Below, piece by piece: positions 35,182 to 43,638 of a DNA stretch of 64,000 bases. The position numbers were made by a program, and so were the translations under genes. The first letter of the stretch is position 1; every line of letters starts with the position of its first letter. Under the pieces are notes generated by a model. The model was not told the DNA's origin. It searched no databases and worked only from the letters and a program-made list of their open reading frames with translations. The stretch lies in contig NZ_JAJITD010000013.1 of assembly GCF_020880815.1 (NCBI RefSeq), positions 149,753 through 213,752 on the forward strand, given 5' to 3'. Source of the DNA: Paraburkholderia sejongensis (lineage in GTDB: Bacteria > Pseudomonadota > Gammaproteobacteria > Burkholderiales > Burkholderiaceae).

Positions 35182-36111
35182 TCAGCGCCGCGCGTAATGC
35201 TGTTCGATGCCTTGCGCGAGCTGTGTGACGAGCCGCTGCATCGCCACCTGAGTCCGCCATGCGACATGTGGAGTCACGATCAGATCCGCGCGCGCGCGGG
35301 TCAACAGCGGATGATCGACCGCTGGCGGCTCCTGCTCGAGGACGTCGAGCGCTGCATTCGCAATCAGCTTGCGGTCGAGCGCCTCGATCAGCGCCCCCTC
35401 GTCGACGATGCCGCCGCGCGCGGCATTGACAAGCGACGCGCTGCGCTTCATTCGCTCAAATTCGGCGAGACCGAACAGATGCCGCGTTTCGTCGGTAAGC
35501 GGGCAGTGCAGGCTGATCACATCCGCCTCGCGCAGCACCTCGTCGAATGCGGTGTAACCTTCGCGCACCGCCGTGGCGTGCCTGCGCTCGGCGAACAGCA
35601 CACGCATGCCGAACGCGCCGGCCAGTTCGGCGAGTCGCTTTCCACCGTGACCGGCACCGACGATGCCGAGCGTCGAACCGTGCAGATCCTGGACTGGATG
35701 CAGTTCAGCGTAAAAAGTGGGTGACCCGCTCCAGCGTCCGGCATAAACGTCGTTCCAGTAAGGAACCAGATTGCGGCGCAGCGCGAGCATCAGTGCGAAC
35801 GCGTGCTCCGGCACGGAGATCGTTGAATAGCCGGGACACGCGACCACTCCGATGCTCCGTTGGCGGCATGTTTCCATATCCAGATGATTGACCCCCGCGG
35901 CCGGCACGCCGATCACTTCCAGTTGCGGCAACCGCGCGAGCATCTCCCCCGTCAGCGGCACTTTGTTCGTCACGACGATCTGCGCGTCGCGGCAGCGCTC
36001 TACCACCTGTTCTGGCGTAGTGGCCGAATATTCGACCCAGCGATGTGGGAAGGGAAAATCGGGAAGATCGGCCGACAGCGTCGCGCGGTCCAGAAATACG
36101 ATGGTTTTCAA
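35182..36111 (-). CDS. D-2-hydroxyacid dehydrogenase (NAD-dependent)
   Basis: 309 residues. The Rossmann motif is TLGIVGAGHGGKRLAE. The catalytic set is the Arg in NAARGGIVDEGAL, the Glu in LDVLEQEPP and the His in TPHVAWRT. It resembles hydroxypyruvate/glyoxylate reductases and reversibly reduces a 2-keto acid to a D-2-hydroxy acid. It lies 18 bp after the GntR gene and ends the minus-strand TRAP operon. It therefore probably handles an intermediate of the catabolic route encoded across the divergent promoter. Confidence 0.88.
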   Translation of the reverse strand: MKTIVFLDRATLSADLPDFPFPHRWVEYSATTPEQVVERCRDAQIVVTNKVPLTGEMLARLPQLEVIGVPAAGVNHLDMETCRQRSIGVVACPGYSTISVPEHAFALMLALRRNLVPYWNDVYAGRWSGSPTFYAELHPVQDLHGSTLGIVGAGHGGKRLAELAGAFGMRVLFAERRHATAVREGYTAFDEVLREADVISLHCPLTDETRHLFGLAEFERMKRSASLVNAARGGIVDEGALIEALDRKLIANAALDVLEQEPPAVDHPLLTRARADLIVTPHVAWRTQVAMQRLVTQLAQGIEQHYARR

Positions 36112-36129
36112 CAGGCTACTCCAACCTCA

Positions 36130-36840
36130 TTAACGTTCGGACGGGCTCGTGGACACGGTATCGAGCATGCGCTTCTTGCCCGTCTGCACGTGATTCTCGA
36201 AAGCCTGTGCAGCGGCGTCGGCGTGACCCGCACGTAGCGCCTCGAAAAGCTCGCGGTGTTCTTTCGAGGAACGCTGCATCTGCGCGAACGAATACACGCC
36301 TTTGTGAATGTAAAGCGTCAGTTCATCTTCGACAGCCTGGTTGATCGTGATCAGCCGCGGATTCTTGGTCGCTGCCATGAGTTGACGGTGGAATTCGGTG
36401 TTCAGCGTCTGATACACGAGGCTGTTGCGCTCGGCCACGGCGGAGTCCATCTCGTCAACGAGAAGGTTCAACGACTGCTCCTCGTCGGTGGTCAGGCGCA
36501 GCGCGGCGAGACGTCCCGCCGTGCGCGCGAGCCCTGCTCGAATCTCGTAGAGATCCATCGCCTCTTCTAGCGAGAGCCGCCGCACTTCGGCGCCCCGATT
36601 GGGGACGATCCGCACGAGCCCCGCCTGTTCGAGCGAGCGCAGCGCCTCGCGGGCCGAATTGCGGCCCACGCCGATCTGGTTGGCGAGCGCCTGCTCATTC
36701 ACGCGTTCCCCGGGGCGCAGGTCCCCCCGCTGAATCATCGCGCGCACCTGTTCGCGAATGTCGTCGAGCTTCGACGCGATTACCTCGGGCGCGCGCGCGT
36801 TCCCCTTGCCGTTCGGTTCACTGTTAAACACGTTTTTCAT
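36130..36840 (-). CDS. GntR-family regulator with FCD domain
   Basis: 236 residues from ATG 36840, preceded by AGAAAGGGC. The N-terminal winged helix is LRPGERVNEQALANQIGVGRNSAREALRSLEQAGLV. The C-terminal FCD domain (residues ~95-220) has the metal/ligand-binding helices: DLYEIRAGLARTAGRLAA, NTEFHRQLM and SSKEHRELFEALRAGHAD. FCD proteins typically repress carboxylate-catabolism genes until the ligand binds. Position within the divergent TRAP/catabolic regulon makes it the local regulator, with the palindrome at 39993-40010 as a plausible target. Confidence 0.9.
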   Translation of the reverse strand: MKNVFNSEPNGKGNARAPEVIASKLDDIREQVRAMIQRGDLRPGERVNEQALANQIGVGRNSAREALRSLEQAGLVRIVPNRGAEVRRLSLEEAMDLYEIRAGLARTAGRLAALRLTTDEEQSLNLLVDEMDSAVAERNSLVYQTLNTEFHRQLMAATKNPRLITINQAVEDELTLYIHKGVYSFAQMQRSSKEHRELFEALRAGHADAAAQAFENHVQTGKKRMLDTVSTSPSER

Positions 36841-36872
36841 GTCGATTGCCCTTTCTGTGCTATTCGATGCCT

Positions 36873-38786
36873 TTATTTTGCTTGCAGAAAACCCGTCGAT
36901 ACCCACGGAACCAGCACTATCACGATGAGGGCCCCCGCCAATGCGCCCAGATACGGCCAAACGCGGCGCATCGCGGTGGACGGGTCGACCTTGCTGACCG
37001 CGCACGCCGCATAAAAGCCTAGGCCAAGCGGGGGGGCGAACAGGCCCAGTCCCATCGCGAACACCACGACCATTGCGTAATGCACGTCCGAGATGCCCAT
37101 CGCGCGCGCGATCGGAAACAGTAGCGGCCCGAACAGTACGATCGCCGGGATACCTTCAAGAAAGCTGCCGAGCATCACGAACGTAATCGCGGAGATCGCG
37201 AGGAAGCCGAGCTTGCCGCCGGGCGCAGCCATCATCAACGTGGCGAGTTGCGCGGAGAAGCCTGACTGCGCGAGCGCCCATCCCATCGCGGTTGCACACC
37301 CGATGATGATCAGAATCGCGCCGGACAGCGACGCCGTTTCCACCAGAATAGGATAGAGCCGGCTCCAGTCGAAGCGGCGATACAGTAGCAAACCCACCAC
37401 ACAAGTGTAAGCGACGCCGATTGTCGCCACCTCCGTCGCCGTCGCGATGCCTTCGACCACGGCCGCACGGATCACGAAAGGCAGCGCGAGCGCAGGCACA
37501 GAGATCAGCAATGCGCGGCCGACCTGGGCCGCGGAGGCCCGTTGCACGCCTTGCAGGCTTTCTCCGCGGCTTCTGAACCAGACCACTGCCGCGAGTGCCA
37601 CCGCGCCGACCACGGCCGGCATGAAGCCGCCGGTGAACAGCGCGGCAATCGAAACGCCGGTTACCGATCCAATCGTGATCAGCACGAGGCTGGGCGGAAT
37701 GGTTTCCGACATGGCCGCCGCCGAACTGAGCATGGCGACGAGGTCGCCCTCATTCGCACCGCGCTTTTTCATTTCCGGGAACAGGCCCGGCGCGAGCGCA
37801 GCCATATCCGCCACCTTCGAGCCGGAGATGCCGGAGACGAGGTACATCGCGCCGATCAGCACATAGGCGAGGCCGCCACGCTTGTGCCCGATCAGCGAGG
37901 CGAGGAAACGGATCATCGCTTCGGCCAGCCCCATCGCTTCCATCAGCGCGCCTAGCAGGATGAACAGCGGGACGGCGAGCAGGATCAGGCTCGACATCCC
38001 CTGATTCATGGTGCTCACGACAATCGTCAACGGTGCGCCGGTGACGGTTGCGAGATAAGCAAACGTGCACACCCCGAAGGCGACCATGATCGGCACACCG
38101 AGACAGATGATCGTGACGACGCCGACAGCGAAAAACAGGAACAGGCTGACTGCGGTCAGCGGCGCGAGCGCTTGCCGTGCGAAATAGAGCACCGTTGCGA
38201 CCCCGGCCACCAGCACGAAAGCCTTCACGCAATCGCGCAGTGACGAGTGCTCGAGCAGGCGCGTGACAGCGAGCACGAGCATCAGTACAGCCGCCACGGG
38301 AATCGCGGCAGCGGGGATGGCATTGGGCAGATCGAGCGCCGGCGTGCTGATGATCCATTCGTTCATCGCCCAGTCGGTTGCCGGCCGTACCAGCAGGAGC
38401 ACGAAGGTCATCACGATGAAATTGCCCAGCGTTTGCGCAAACGCGCGGTTTTGCGGGGACATTCTGGCAACGAACATCGTCAGCCGCAGATGTTCGCCGC
38501 GCCGCAACGCCACCACTGCGCCGAGCATCGACAGCCAGATGAACAGGATCGACGCGAGTTCGTCACCCCAGATCAATGGCTGCTGCAGCACGTAGCGGCA
38601 GAAAACGTTGGTCAGCAGCAGCACCACTTCGGCCACTAGCAGCAACGCAGCGGGCACTTCGGTGATCCACTTGATGGCCGTTTCGAGTGCGCTGCCGACG
38701 CGCACGACCTTCGATATCGCGGGTCGTTCGTTCGGCGTGCCCATGTCGTGGGCGAACACCTGCTCGGGATGAACTCGGGAAGTCAT
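36873..38786 (-). CDS. TRAP transporter fused permease (DctQ-DctM)
   Basis: 637 residues from ATG 38786, which has CTGGAGAA upstream. The first ~200 residues form a DctQ-type four-helix unit (VFCRYVLQQPLIWGDELASILFIW). The remaining ~430 are a DctM large permease with many helices (MNQGMSSLILLAVPLFILLGALME, GISGSKVADMAAL, SAAAMSETIPPSLVL, LGLFAPPLGLGFYAACAV). The two subunits are usually separate genes; here they are one polypeptide. It imports a carboxylate with Na+ and DctP. Earlier in-frame ATGs overlap dctP and lack ribosome sites. Confidence 0.92.
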   Translation of the reverse strand: MTSRVHPEQVFAHDMGTPNERPAISKVVRVGSALETAIKWITEVPAALLLVAEVVLLLTNVFCRYVLQQPLIWGDELASILFIWLSMLGAVVALRRGEHLRLTMFVARMSPQNRAFAQTLGNFIVMTFVLLLVRPATDWAMNEWIISTPALDLPNAIPAAAIPVAAVLMLVLAVTRLLEHSSLRDCVKAFVLVAGVATVLYFARQALAPLTAVSLFLFFAVGVVTIICLGVPIMVAFGVCTFAYLATVTGAPLTIVVSTMNQGMSSLILLAVPLFILLGALMEAMGLAEAMIRFLASLIGHKRGGLAYVLIGAMYLVSGISGSKVADMAALAPGLFPEMKKRGANEGDLVAMLSSAAAMSETIPPSLVLITIGSVTGVSIAALFTGGFMPAVVGAVALAAVVWFRSRGESLQGVQRASAAQVGRALLISVPALALPFVIRAAVVEGIATATEVATIGVAYTCVVGLLLYRRFDWSRLYPILVETASLSGAILIIIGCATAMGWALAQSGFSAQLATLMMAAPGGKLGFLAISAITFVMLGSFLEGIPAIVLFGPLLFPIARAMGISDVHYAMVVVFAMGLGLFAPPLGLGFYAACAVSKVDPSTAMRRVWPYLGALAGALIVIVLVPWVSTGFLQAK

Positions 38787-38821
38787 GACTCGTTCTCCAG
38801 AAACTCTTCGGTGGTCCGCGC

Positions 38822-39850
38822 TCATGCGAGCTTCTGCGTGTACTTCTCCAGTAACGCCCACGCTTCATCGCCGTATTTCTTGCGCCACTGGTCGTAGAAA
38901 CCGCCCTTTTGCAGCGACGCGCGGAACGGCTGGATGTCGGGCTTGTTGAATGCCATGCCGTGTGACTGCAACTTGCCGATCAGCGATGTGCTCAGGGCGG
39001 CGACGTCCGCGCGTTCAGCCACTGCGGCCGCATTCAGGTGTTTCGCGACGATCGTCTGCAAGTCCGGCGGCAGCTTGCCCCAGGAGCGCGCGTTGCCGAG
39101 AAACCAGAAGCCGTCCCAGATATGGCCGGTCAACGAGCAGAACTTCTGGACTTCGTAGAAGCGTCCGGTTTCGATCAGCGCGAGGGGGTTTTCTTCCGCA
39201 TCGACGACCTTGGTTTGGAGCGCCGAATACGCCTCGCTGAAGTTGATGCTGGTGGGCGATGCGTCGAGCGCTTTGAACATCGAGGTCCACAGCGGGCTGA
39301 CCGGCACGCGGATCTTCAGACCCTTGAGGTCGGCCGGGCTTTGCACCGGCTTGACCGAACTCGTGAGATGCCGAAAGCCGTTGTCCCACGGTTTTTCCAT
39401 CGCGACGAGCCCGACCTTCGAGATCGCCGTGCGGATATGGCTGCCGAGCTCGCCGTCCATGGCTGCCCACACCTGGTTGTAATCCTTGAACGCGAAGCCG
39501 ATGCCGTTGATCGCCGAGACCGGCACGAGCGTCGACAGCACCACGCCGCCCTGGGTCAGGAAGTCGATGGCGCCCGAGCGAACCTGCGACAGCATGTCGG
39601 TATCCGTGCCCATCTGACCGTTCGGGAAGATCTGCAACTCGACACGGCCGCCGGATTCCTTCTGGATGGCGTCCGCGGCTTCTTTCGCGCGCACGTTGAG
39701 CGGATGGGACAGCGCGAGGTTGTTCGCGTACTTCAGCTTGAACTGCGCGCTCTGCGCCCGAGCGATCGACGGCAACGCGCCGGTCCCTATTGCCGCCACC
39801 GAGGCGGCCCCGAGCGTTTGAAGAAAGGTACGACGGGAAAACTCATTCAT
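38822..39850 (-). CDS. dctP: TRAP transporter periplasmic solute-binding protein, DctP family
   Basis: 342 residues with a Tat-type signal peptide (SRRTFLQTLGAASVAAIGTGALPSIARA), unusual but well known among DctP proteins. The mature part starts KLKYANNLALSHPLNVRAKEAADAI. It has the family's solute-binding core KGLKIRVPVSPLWTSMFKALDASPTSINFSEAYSALQTKVVDAEENPL, whose Arg binds the ligand's carboxylate. It is the first gene of the minus-strand operon. The ligand is unknown; probably an organic acid feeding the divergent operon. Confidence 0.92.
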   Translation of the reverse strand: MNEFSRRTFLQTLGAASVAAIGTGALPSIARAQSAQFKLKYANNLALSHPLNVRAKEAADAIQKESGGRVELQIFPNGQMGTDTDMLSQVRSGAIDFLTQGGVVLSTLVPVSAINGIGFAFKDYNQVWAAMDGELGSHIRTAISKVGLVAMEKPWDNGFRHLTSSVKPVQSPADLKGLKIRVPVSPLWTSMFKALDASPTSINFSEAYSALQTKVVDAEENPLALIETGRFYEVQKFCSLTGHIWDGFWFLGNARSWGKLPPDLQTIVAKHLNAAAVAERADVAALSTSLIGKLQSHGMAFNKPDIQPFRASLQKGGFYDQWRKKYGDEAWALLEKYTQKLA

Positions 39851-39992
39851 TTTCGTCTCGCTCCATGGAAAGGAATTGCTGGATGACGCATTCGGCGGCG
39901 CCGGTGGCGTTCTTTTTGTGAACTCTGGTGAACCTCAGTTGCTGGAAGTGCATGCGACAGATCGTATTTCGCTGACACAAACTGTAAAAGTG

Positions 39993-40021
39993 TTGACACT
40001 TCGATGTCAAGGTGTTGATAT
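39993..40021 (+). promoter_or_regulatory. Promoter with overlapping palindromic operator for the catabolic operon
   Basis: TTGACA (39993-39998), 17-nt spacer, TGATAT (40016-40021) is near-consensus sigma-70. The -35 is the left half of a perfect palindrome, TTGACA-CTTCGA-TGTCAA (39993-40010), and a further GTGTTGA copy lies at 40012-40018. Binding here would occlude RNA polymerase and could also control the divergent dctP promoter. The GntR/FCD regulator is the likely ligand-responsive repressor. Confidence 0.6.
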
Positions 40022-40105
40022 AAGAAAAAGAGTGCATGCAAGAGACTCCCCGGGAAAGCACCTAGAAAGCCCGGAACATCCGCGATATCTGTCAGGAGGA
40101 AGCAA

Positions 40106-41587
40106 ATGGAACTAGAGGAGCACTACCGCGAGCACGGCTTGCTGCTCGGCGGCCGCTGGCAAGCCGGGACGGCTGAAAATGGCCAGCCTTCGATCAATCC
40201 GGCCACGCAGCAGCGGCTGGGCTATCTGCCGCTGGCCACGCAGGCACAGGTGAGCGAGGCCATCGACAGCGCGACCCACGCGACAGTCGCAATGCGCAAG
40301 CTCACGCCGTGGGAGCGCTCGGCGCTGCTGCGCCGCGCAGCCACGCTCATCCGTGAACGCACGCCGCAGCTCGCGCGATTCGTCGCGCTCGAAACAGGCA
40401 AGCCGATCGCACAGGCCAGCGGCGAAGCGAATGCATCCGCTGAGTCGATCGACTGGTTCGCCGATGAAGCGCGCCGGGTGTTCGGTATGTCTTACGAAAG
40501 CCGCGTCAAGGGCGGACGGTATCTGGTGCATTACGAGCCGCTCGGGGTGGTCGCCGCCTTTACGCCGTGGAATTTCCCGCTGCTGCTGCTGGCCCGCAAG
40601 ATCGGCCCGGCGCTGGCCGCCGGCAACACGATCGTGATCCGGCCGTCGAACGAAGCGGCCGGCGCGACGATGGCGCTGGTGCGTTGTTTCGTCGATGCCG
40701 GTTTCCCCGACGGCGCGGTCAACCTGGTGATCGGCAAAGCCGACACGATTACGCCGACGATCATGGCCGACCCGCGCGTGGCGAAGATCAGTTTCACCGG
40801 CTCGGTGCCGGTCGGCCGTCAGATTGTCGAAATGTCCGCGAAGACTCTCAAGAAGGTCACGATGGAACTGGGCGGCCATGCGCCCGTGATCGTGCATCGC
40901 GACGCTGATATCGGCGCGTTTGCGCATCTGGCGTCGCTAGGCAAGTTCCGCAATGCGGGCCAGGTTTGCGCGTCGCCGACACGTTTTTATATCCACGAAT
41001 CGATTTTCGACGAGACCGTGAAGGCGCTGGTCGAGCGCTCCAAGGCGCTACGCGTCGGCGATCCGTTGCAGCAGAACACCGATCTCGGTCCGCTGACCAC
41101 GGCCAGGCGCCGCGACGCGATCGAACGTCTCGTCGATGAAGCCGTGAGTGAAGGCGCCAGCGTGCTATGCGGCGGCCGGCGCCCGTCGCAATTCGATCGC
41201 GGCTGGTTCTACGAGCCGACGCTCGTCGCCAACCCCGCTTCGCACATCGGCCTGATGAACGACGAGCCGTTCGGTCCGGTCGGCACGCTCACCCCGTTCA
41301 CCACGATGGACGAAGTCATTACCGAGGCGAACCGGCTGCCGTTCGCGCTCGCCGCGTATGTCTTCACGCGCTCGCTGCGCAACACGCTGGAAACCACGGA
41401 GCGCTTGCAGGCCGGCGTGGTCGGCGTGAACACGTTCGTCGCGTCGACGGCGGAGACGCCGTTCGGCGGCAGCAAGGACAGCGGATTCGGACGCGAAGGC
41501 GGACCGAACGCGATCCGCGACTACATGGACACCAAATTCATCAACCTCGAACTGGCGAACGACGAGCCGCTCGACGCCACCGCCTGA
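40106..41587 (+). CDS. NAD(P)-dependent aldehyde dehydrogenase (semialdehyde type)
   Basis: 493 residues of the ALDH superfamily, closest in style to succinate-semialdehyde dehydrogenases. TPWNFPLLLLARKIGPALAAGN and FTGSVPVGRQI mark the NAD(P) site. The general base is in TMELGGHAPVIV, and the nucleophile Cys in FRNAGQVCASPTRF. The C-terminus has EPFGPVGTL and PFGGSKDSGFGREGG. AGGAGGAAG precedes ATG 40106. It is the first gene of the operon and probably oxidises an aldehyde made by the GMC oxidoreductase or released by the aldolase next to it. Confidence 0.88.
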   Translation: MELEEHYREHGLLLGGRWQAGTAENGQPSINPATQQRLGYLPLATQAQVSEAIDSATHATVAMRKLTPWERSALLRRAATLIRERTPQLARFVALETGKPIAQASGEANASAESIDWFADEARRVFGMSYESRVKGGRYLVHYEPLGVVAAFTPWNFPLLLLARKIGPALAAGNTIVIRPSNEAAGATMALVRCFVDAGFPDGAVNLVIGKADTITPTIMADPRVAKISFTGSVPVGRQIVEMSAKTLKKVTMELGGHAPVIVHRDADIGAFAHLASLGKFRNAGQVCASPTRFYIHESIFDETVKALVERSKALRVGDPLQQNTDLGPLTTARRRDAIERLVDEAVSEGASVLCGGRRPSQFDRGWFYEPTLVANPASHIGLMNDEPFGPVGTLTPFTTMDEVITEANRLPFALAAYVFTRSLRNTLETTERLQAGVVGVNTFVASTAETPFGGSKDSGFGREGGPNAIRDYMDTKFINLELANDEPLDATA

Positions 41588-41599
41588 ACGGAAGCCATC

Positions 41600-42424
41600 A
41601 TGAGAACCATCAAGAATCACGCGAAAGCGCAACTCGCCGCGGGTGAACTGGCACTCGGCATGGGGCTGCGCCAGGCCCGCACCGTCGACATCGCGCAGAT
41701 CGCGCAGACGGCGGGTTTCGACTGGCTGTTCATCGACATGGAGCACAACTCGATGGACGTCGACACGGCCGCACAGATTTGCGCCGCCGCTCTGGTGGGC
41801 GGCGTGACGCCGATCATCCGCGTGCCGGGGCACGAGCCGTTCCACGCCACTCGACTGCTCGATACCGGCGCGATGGGCATCGTGGTGCCGCACGTGAGTA
41901 CCCGCGAACAGGCCGTGCGGATCGCCGATATGTGCCGCTTCCCGCCTGCCGGCGGGCGGTCGATCCCGGGCATGTTGCCGCAAGTCGGCTTTCAGGCTCT
42001 GCCGATCGCCGATGTGGTTCGCGCGATCAACGAAGAGGTGCTGGTCGTCGCGATGATCGAAACCCGCGAAGGGCTCGAGAACGTCGACGCGATCGCGGCG
42101 GTGCCGGGCATCGATGTGCTGCTGGTCGGCGCGACCGATCTCGCGGCGGATCTCGGCATCACCGGACAACTCGGCCATATGCGGGTAGCGGCCGCCGTCG
42201 ACGCGGTATGCGCCGCATGTCACCGGCACGGCAAGGTGCCGGGCGTCGGCGGGGTGTACGACGAGGGACTGATGACCGCCTACGTGCAAAAAGGCGCGCG
42301 TTTCATTCTCAGCGGCTCGGATCTTGCGTTCCTGATGACAGGGGCGAAGTCGCGCTCGGAGATGTTGCGTGCCATCCCGCTCGGCCAGGCCGAACCCGAC
42401 ATCGCTCAACGCAAGGCGTCCTGA
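41600..42424 (+). CDS. HpcH/HpaI-type aldolase
   Basis: 274 residues of the class II pyruvate aldolase (HpaI/citrate lyase beta) family. Landmarks are WLFIDMEHNSMDVDTAAQ (catalytic His after the E), PIIRVPGHEPFHATRLLD, GAMGIVVPHVS, a metal-binding Glu in MIETREGLEN, and Asp in GATDLAADLG. Such enzymes cleave 4-hydroxy-2-oxo acids to pyruvate plus an aldehyde. The following region (AVCAACHRHGKVPGVGG) is typical. It lies 12 bp after the aldehyde dehydrogenase, which could oxidise the released aldehyde. Confidence 0.88.
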   Translation: MRTIKNHAKAQLAAGELALGMGLRQARTVDIAQIAQTAGFDWLFIDMEHNSMDVDTAAQICAAALVGGVTPIIRVPGHEPFHATRLLDTGAMGIVVPHVSTREQAVRIADMCRFPPAGGRSIPGMLPQVGFQALPIADVVRAINEEVLVVAMIETREGLENVDAIAAVPGIDVLLVGATDLAADLGITGQLGHMRVAAAVDAVCAACHRHGKVPGVGGVYDEGLMTAYVQKGARFILSGSDLAFLMTGAKSRSEMLRAIPLGQAEPDIAQRKAS

Positions 42425-42444
42425 CCGGACAAGGAGGAGACACA

Positions 42445-43626
42445 GTGAATCCCGAATACGCAAGCAATCTGGTCAACCGGCGTGACCTGAAACCGTATCT
42501 GAATGCCGATCAATTCGAGTTTCGAGATTCGGTGAATCGGGTGCTGACTCGCCATGCATCGCCGGAATACGTTCGCCAGTGCGACGAGGAAAAGCGCTTC
42601 CCGGAGGAGCTCGTGAAGGTGGCCGCCGCACAGGGCTGGTTCGGCATCACGCTGCCGGAAGCGTACGGCGGCGTCGGTGGCTATCTCGACATGGCCGCCT
42701 ATCTGGAGGTCGTCGCGTATCACACCATCGCGCTCGCGCGTTTCTGGAACGCCAACGTGAACATGGTGGGCGGCGCGCTGGCGCGCTTTGCGCCGGACGA
42801 TATCAAGGCCCTGGTGTTGCCGAAGCTGGCCGAAGGGCGTGCCTTTCTTGCGTTCGCGCTGAGCGAAAACGGCTCCGGCTCGGATGCCGCCTCACTGACG
42901 ACGCGCGGCGTGGCCGACGGCAACGACTTCATTGTCGACGGCACCAAGATGTGGATTTCCGGCGCGCTGCAGGCCGATTACATTCTGACCGCGGTGCGCA
43001 CCGATCCCGAAGCGAAGAAGCACGACGGGATCAGCCTCCTGCTCGTACCGAAGGAGTCCGCGGGCCTGACCATCAATCCGATCGATTTGCTCGGCGGCCA
43101 CGCTATCCGGACCTGCGAAGTGGTGTACGACGGGGTGCGGGTCCCGAAAGAAATGATTGTCGGCGGCCTGCACGTGGGTTGGAAAAAGCTCACCACGGTG
43201 CTGTCGAAGGAGCGCATCGCGTTGTCGGCGATGTGCGTGGGCGGCGCGCAGGCAGCGATCGATCTGGCGCGCTGGTATGCGAACGAGCGGAAACAGTTCG
43301 GGCAGTCGATCATCGATTTCCAGGCCGTGTCGCATCTGCTCGCCGATATGCAGACGCGCGTGGACGCCGCTCGCATGATGGCGTTTCGGGCGGCGAAGCT
43401 GCTCGACGAAGGCGAAAGCTGCGACGTGGAGTCGTCGCAGGCGAAGTACTTCGCTTCGGACACCTACGTGCAGGTCGCGACCGACGGCATCCAGATCATG
43501 GGCGCCAATGGCTACTCCGCCGAATACGCGATGCAGCGTCATTACCGCGAAGCCAAGATGTTCCAGATCTTCGGCGGCACCAATCAAATCCAGCGCAACA
43601 TCGTGGCGCGCGCGCTCAAATCGTAA
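42445..43626 (+). CDS. Acyl-CoA dehydrogenase family protein
   Basis: 393 residues from a GTG start with an excellent AAGGAGGA site (42431-42438). The fold motifs are clear: AFALSENGSGSDAASLTTRG, DGTKMWISGALQADY, NERKQFGQSIIDFQAVSHLLADM and the C-terminal MFQIFGGTNQIQRNI. In most acyl-CoA dehydrogenases the last motif reads YEGT, with Glu as catalytic base. Here the aligned residue (~377) is Gly. No Glu is evident at the alternative isovaleryl-type position either (LARWYANERK). It may be a CaiA-like reductase or use another base. Partner electron carriers EtfBA are in the same operon. Confidence 0.88.
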   Translation: MNPEYASNLVNRRDLKPYLNADQFEFRDSVNRVLTRHASPEYVRQCDEEKRFPEELVKVAAAQGWFGITLPEAYGGVGGYLDMAAYLEVVAYHTIALARFWNANVNMVGGALARFAPDDIKALVLPKLAEGRAFLAFALSENGSGSDAASLTTRGVADGNDFIVDGTKMWISGALQADYILTAVRTDPEAKKHDGISLLLVPKESAGLTINPIDLLGGHAIRTCEVVYDGVRVPKEMIVGGLHVGWKKLTTVLSKERIALSAMCVGGAQAAIDLARWYANERKQFGQSIIDFQAVSHLLADMQTRVDAARMMAFRAAKLLDEGESCDVESSQAKYFASDTYVQVATDGIQIMGANGYSAEYAMQRHYREAKMFQIFGGTNQIQRNIVARALKS

Positions 43627-43638
43627 GCGGAGACAGAC

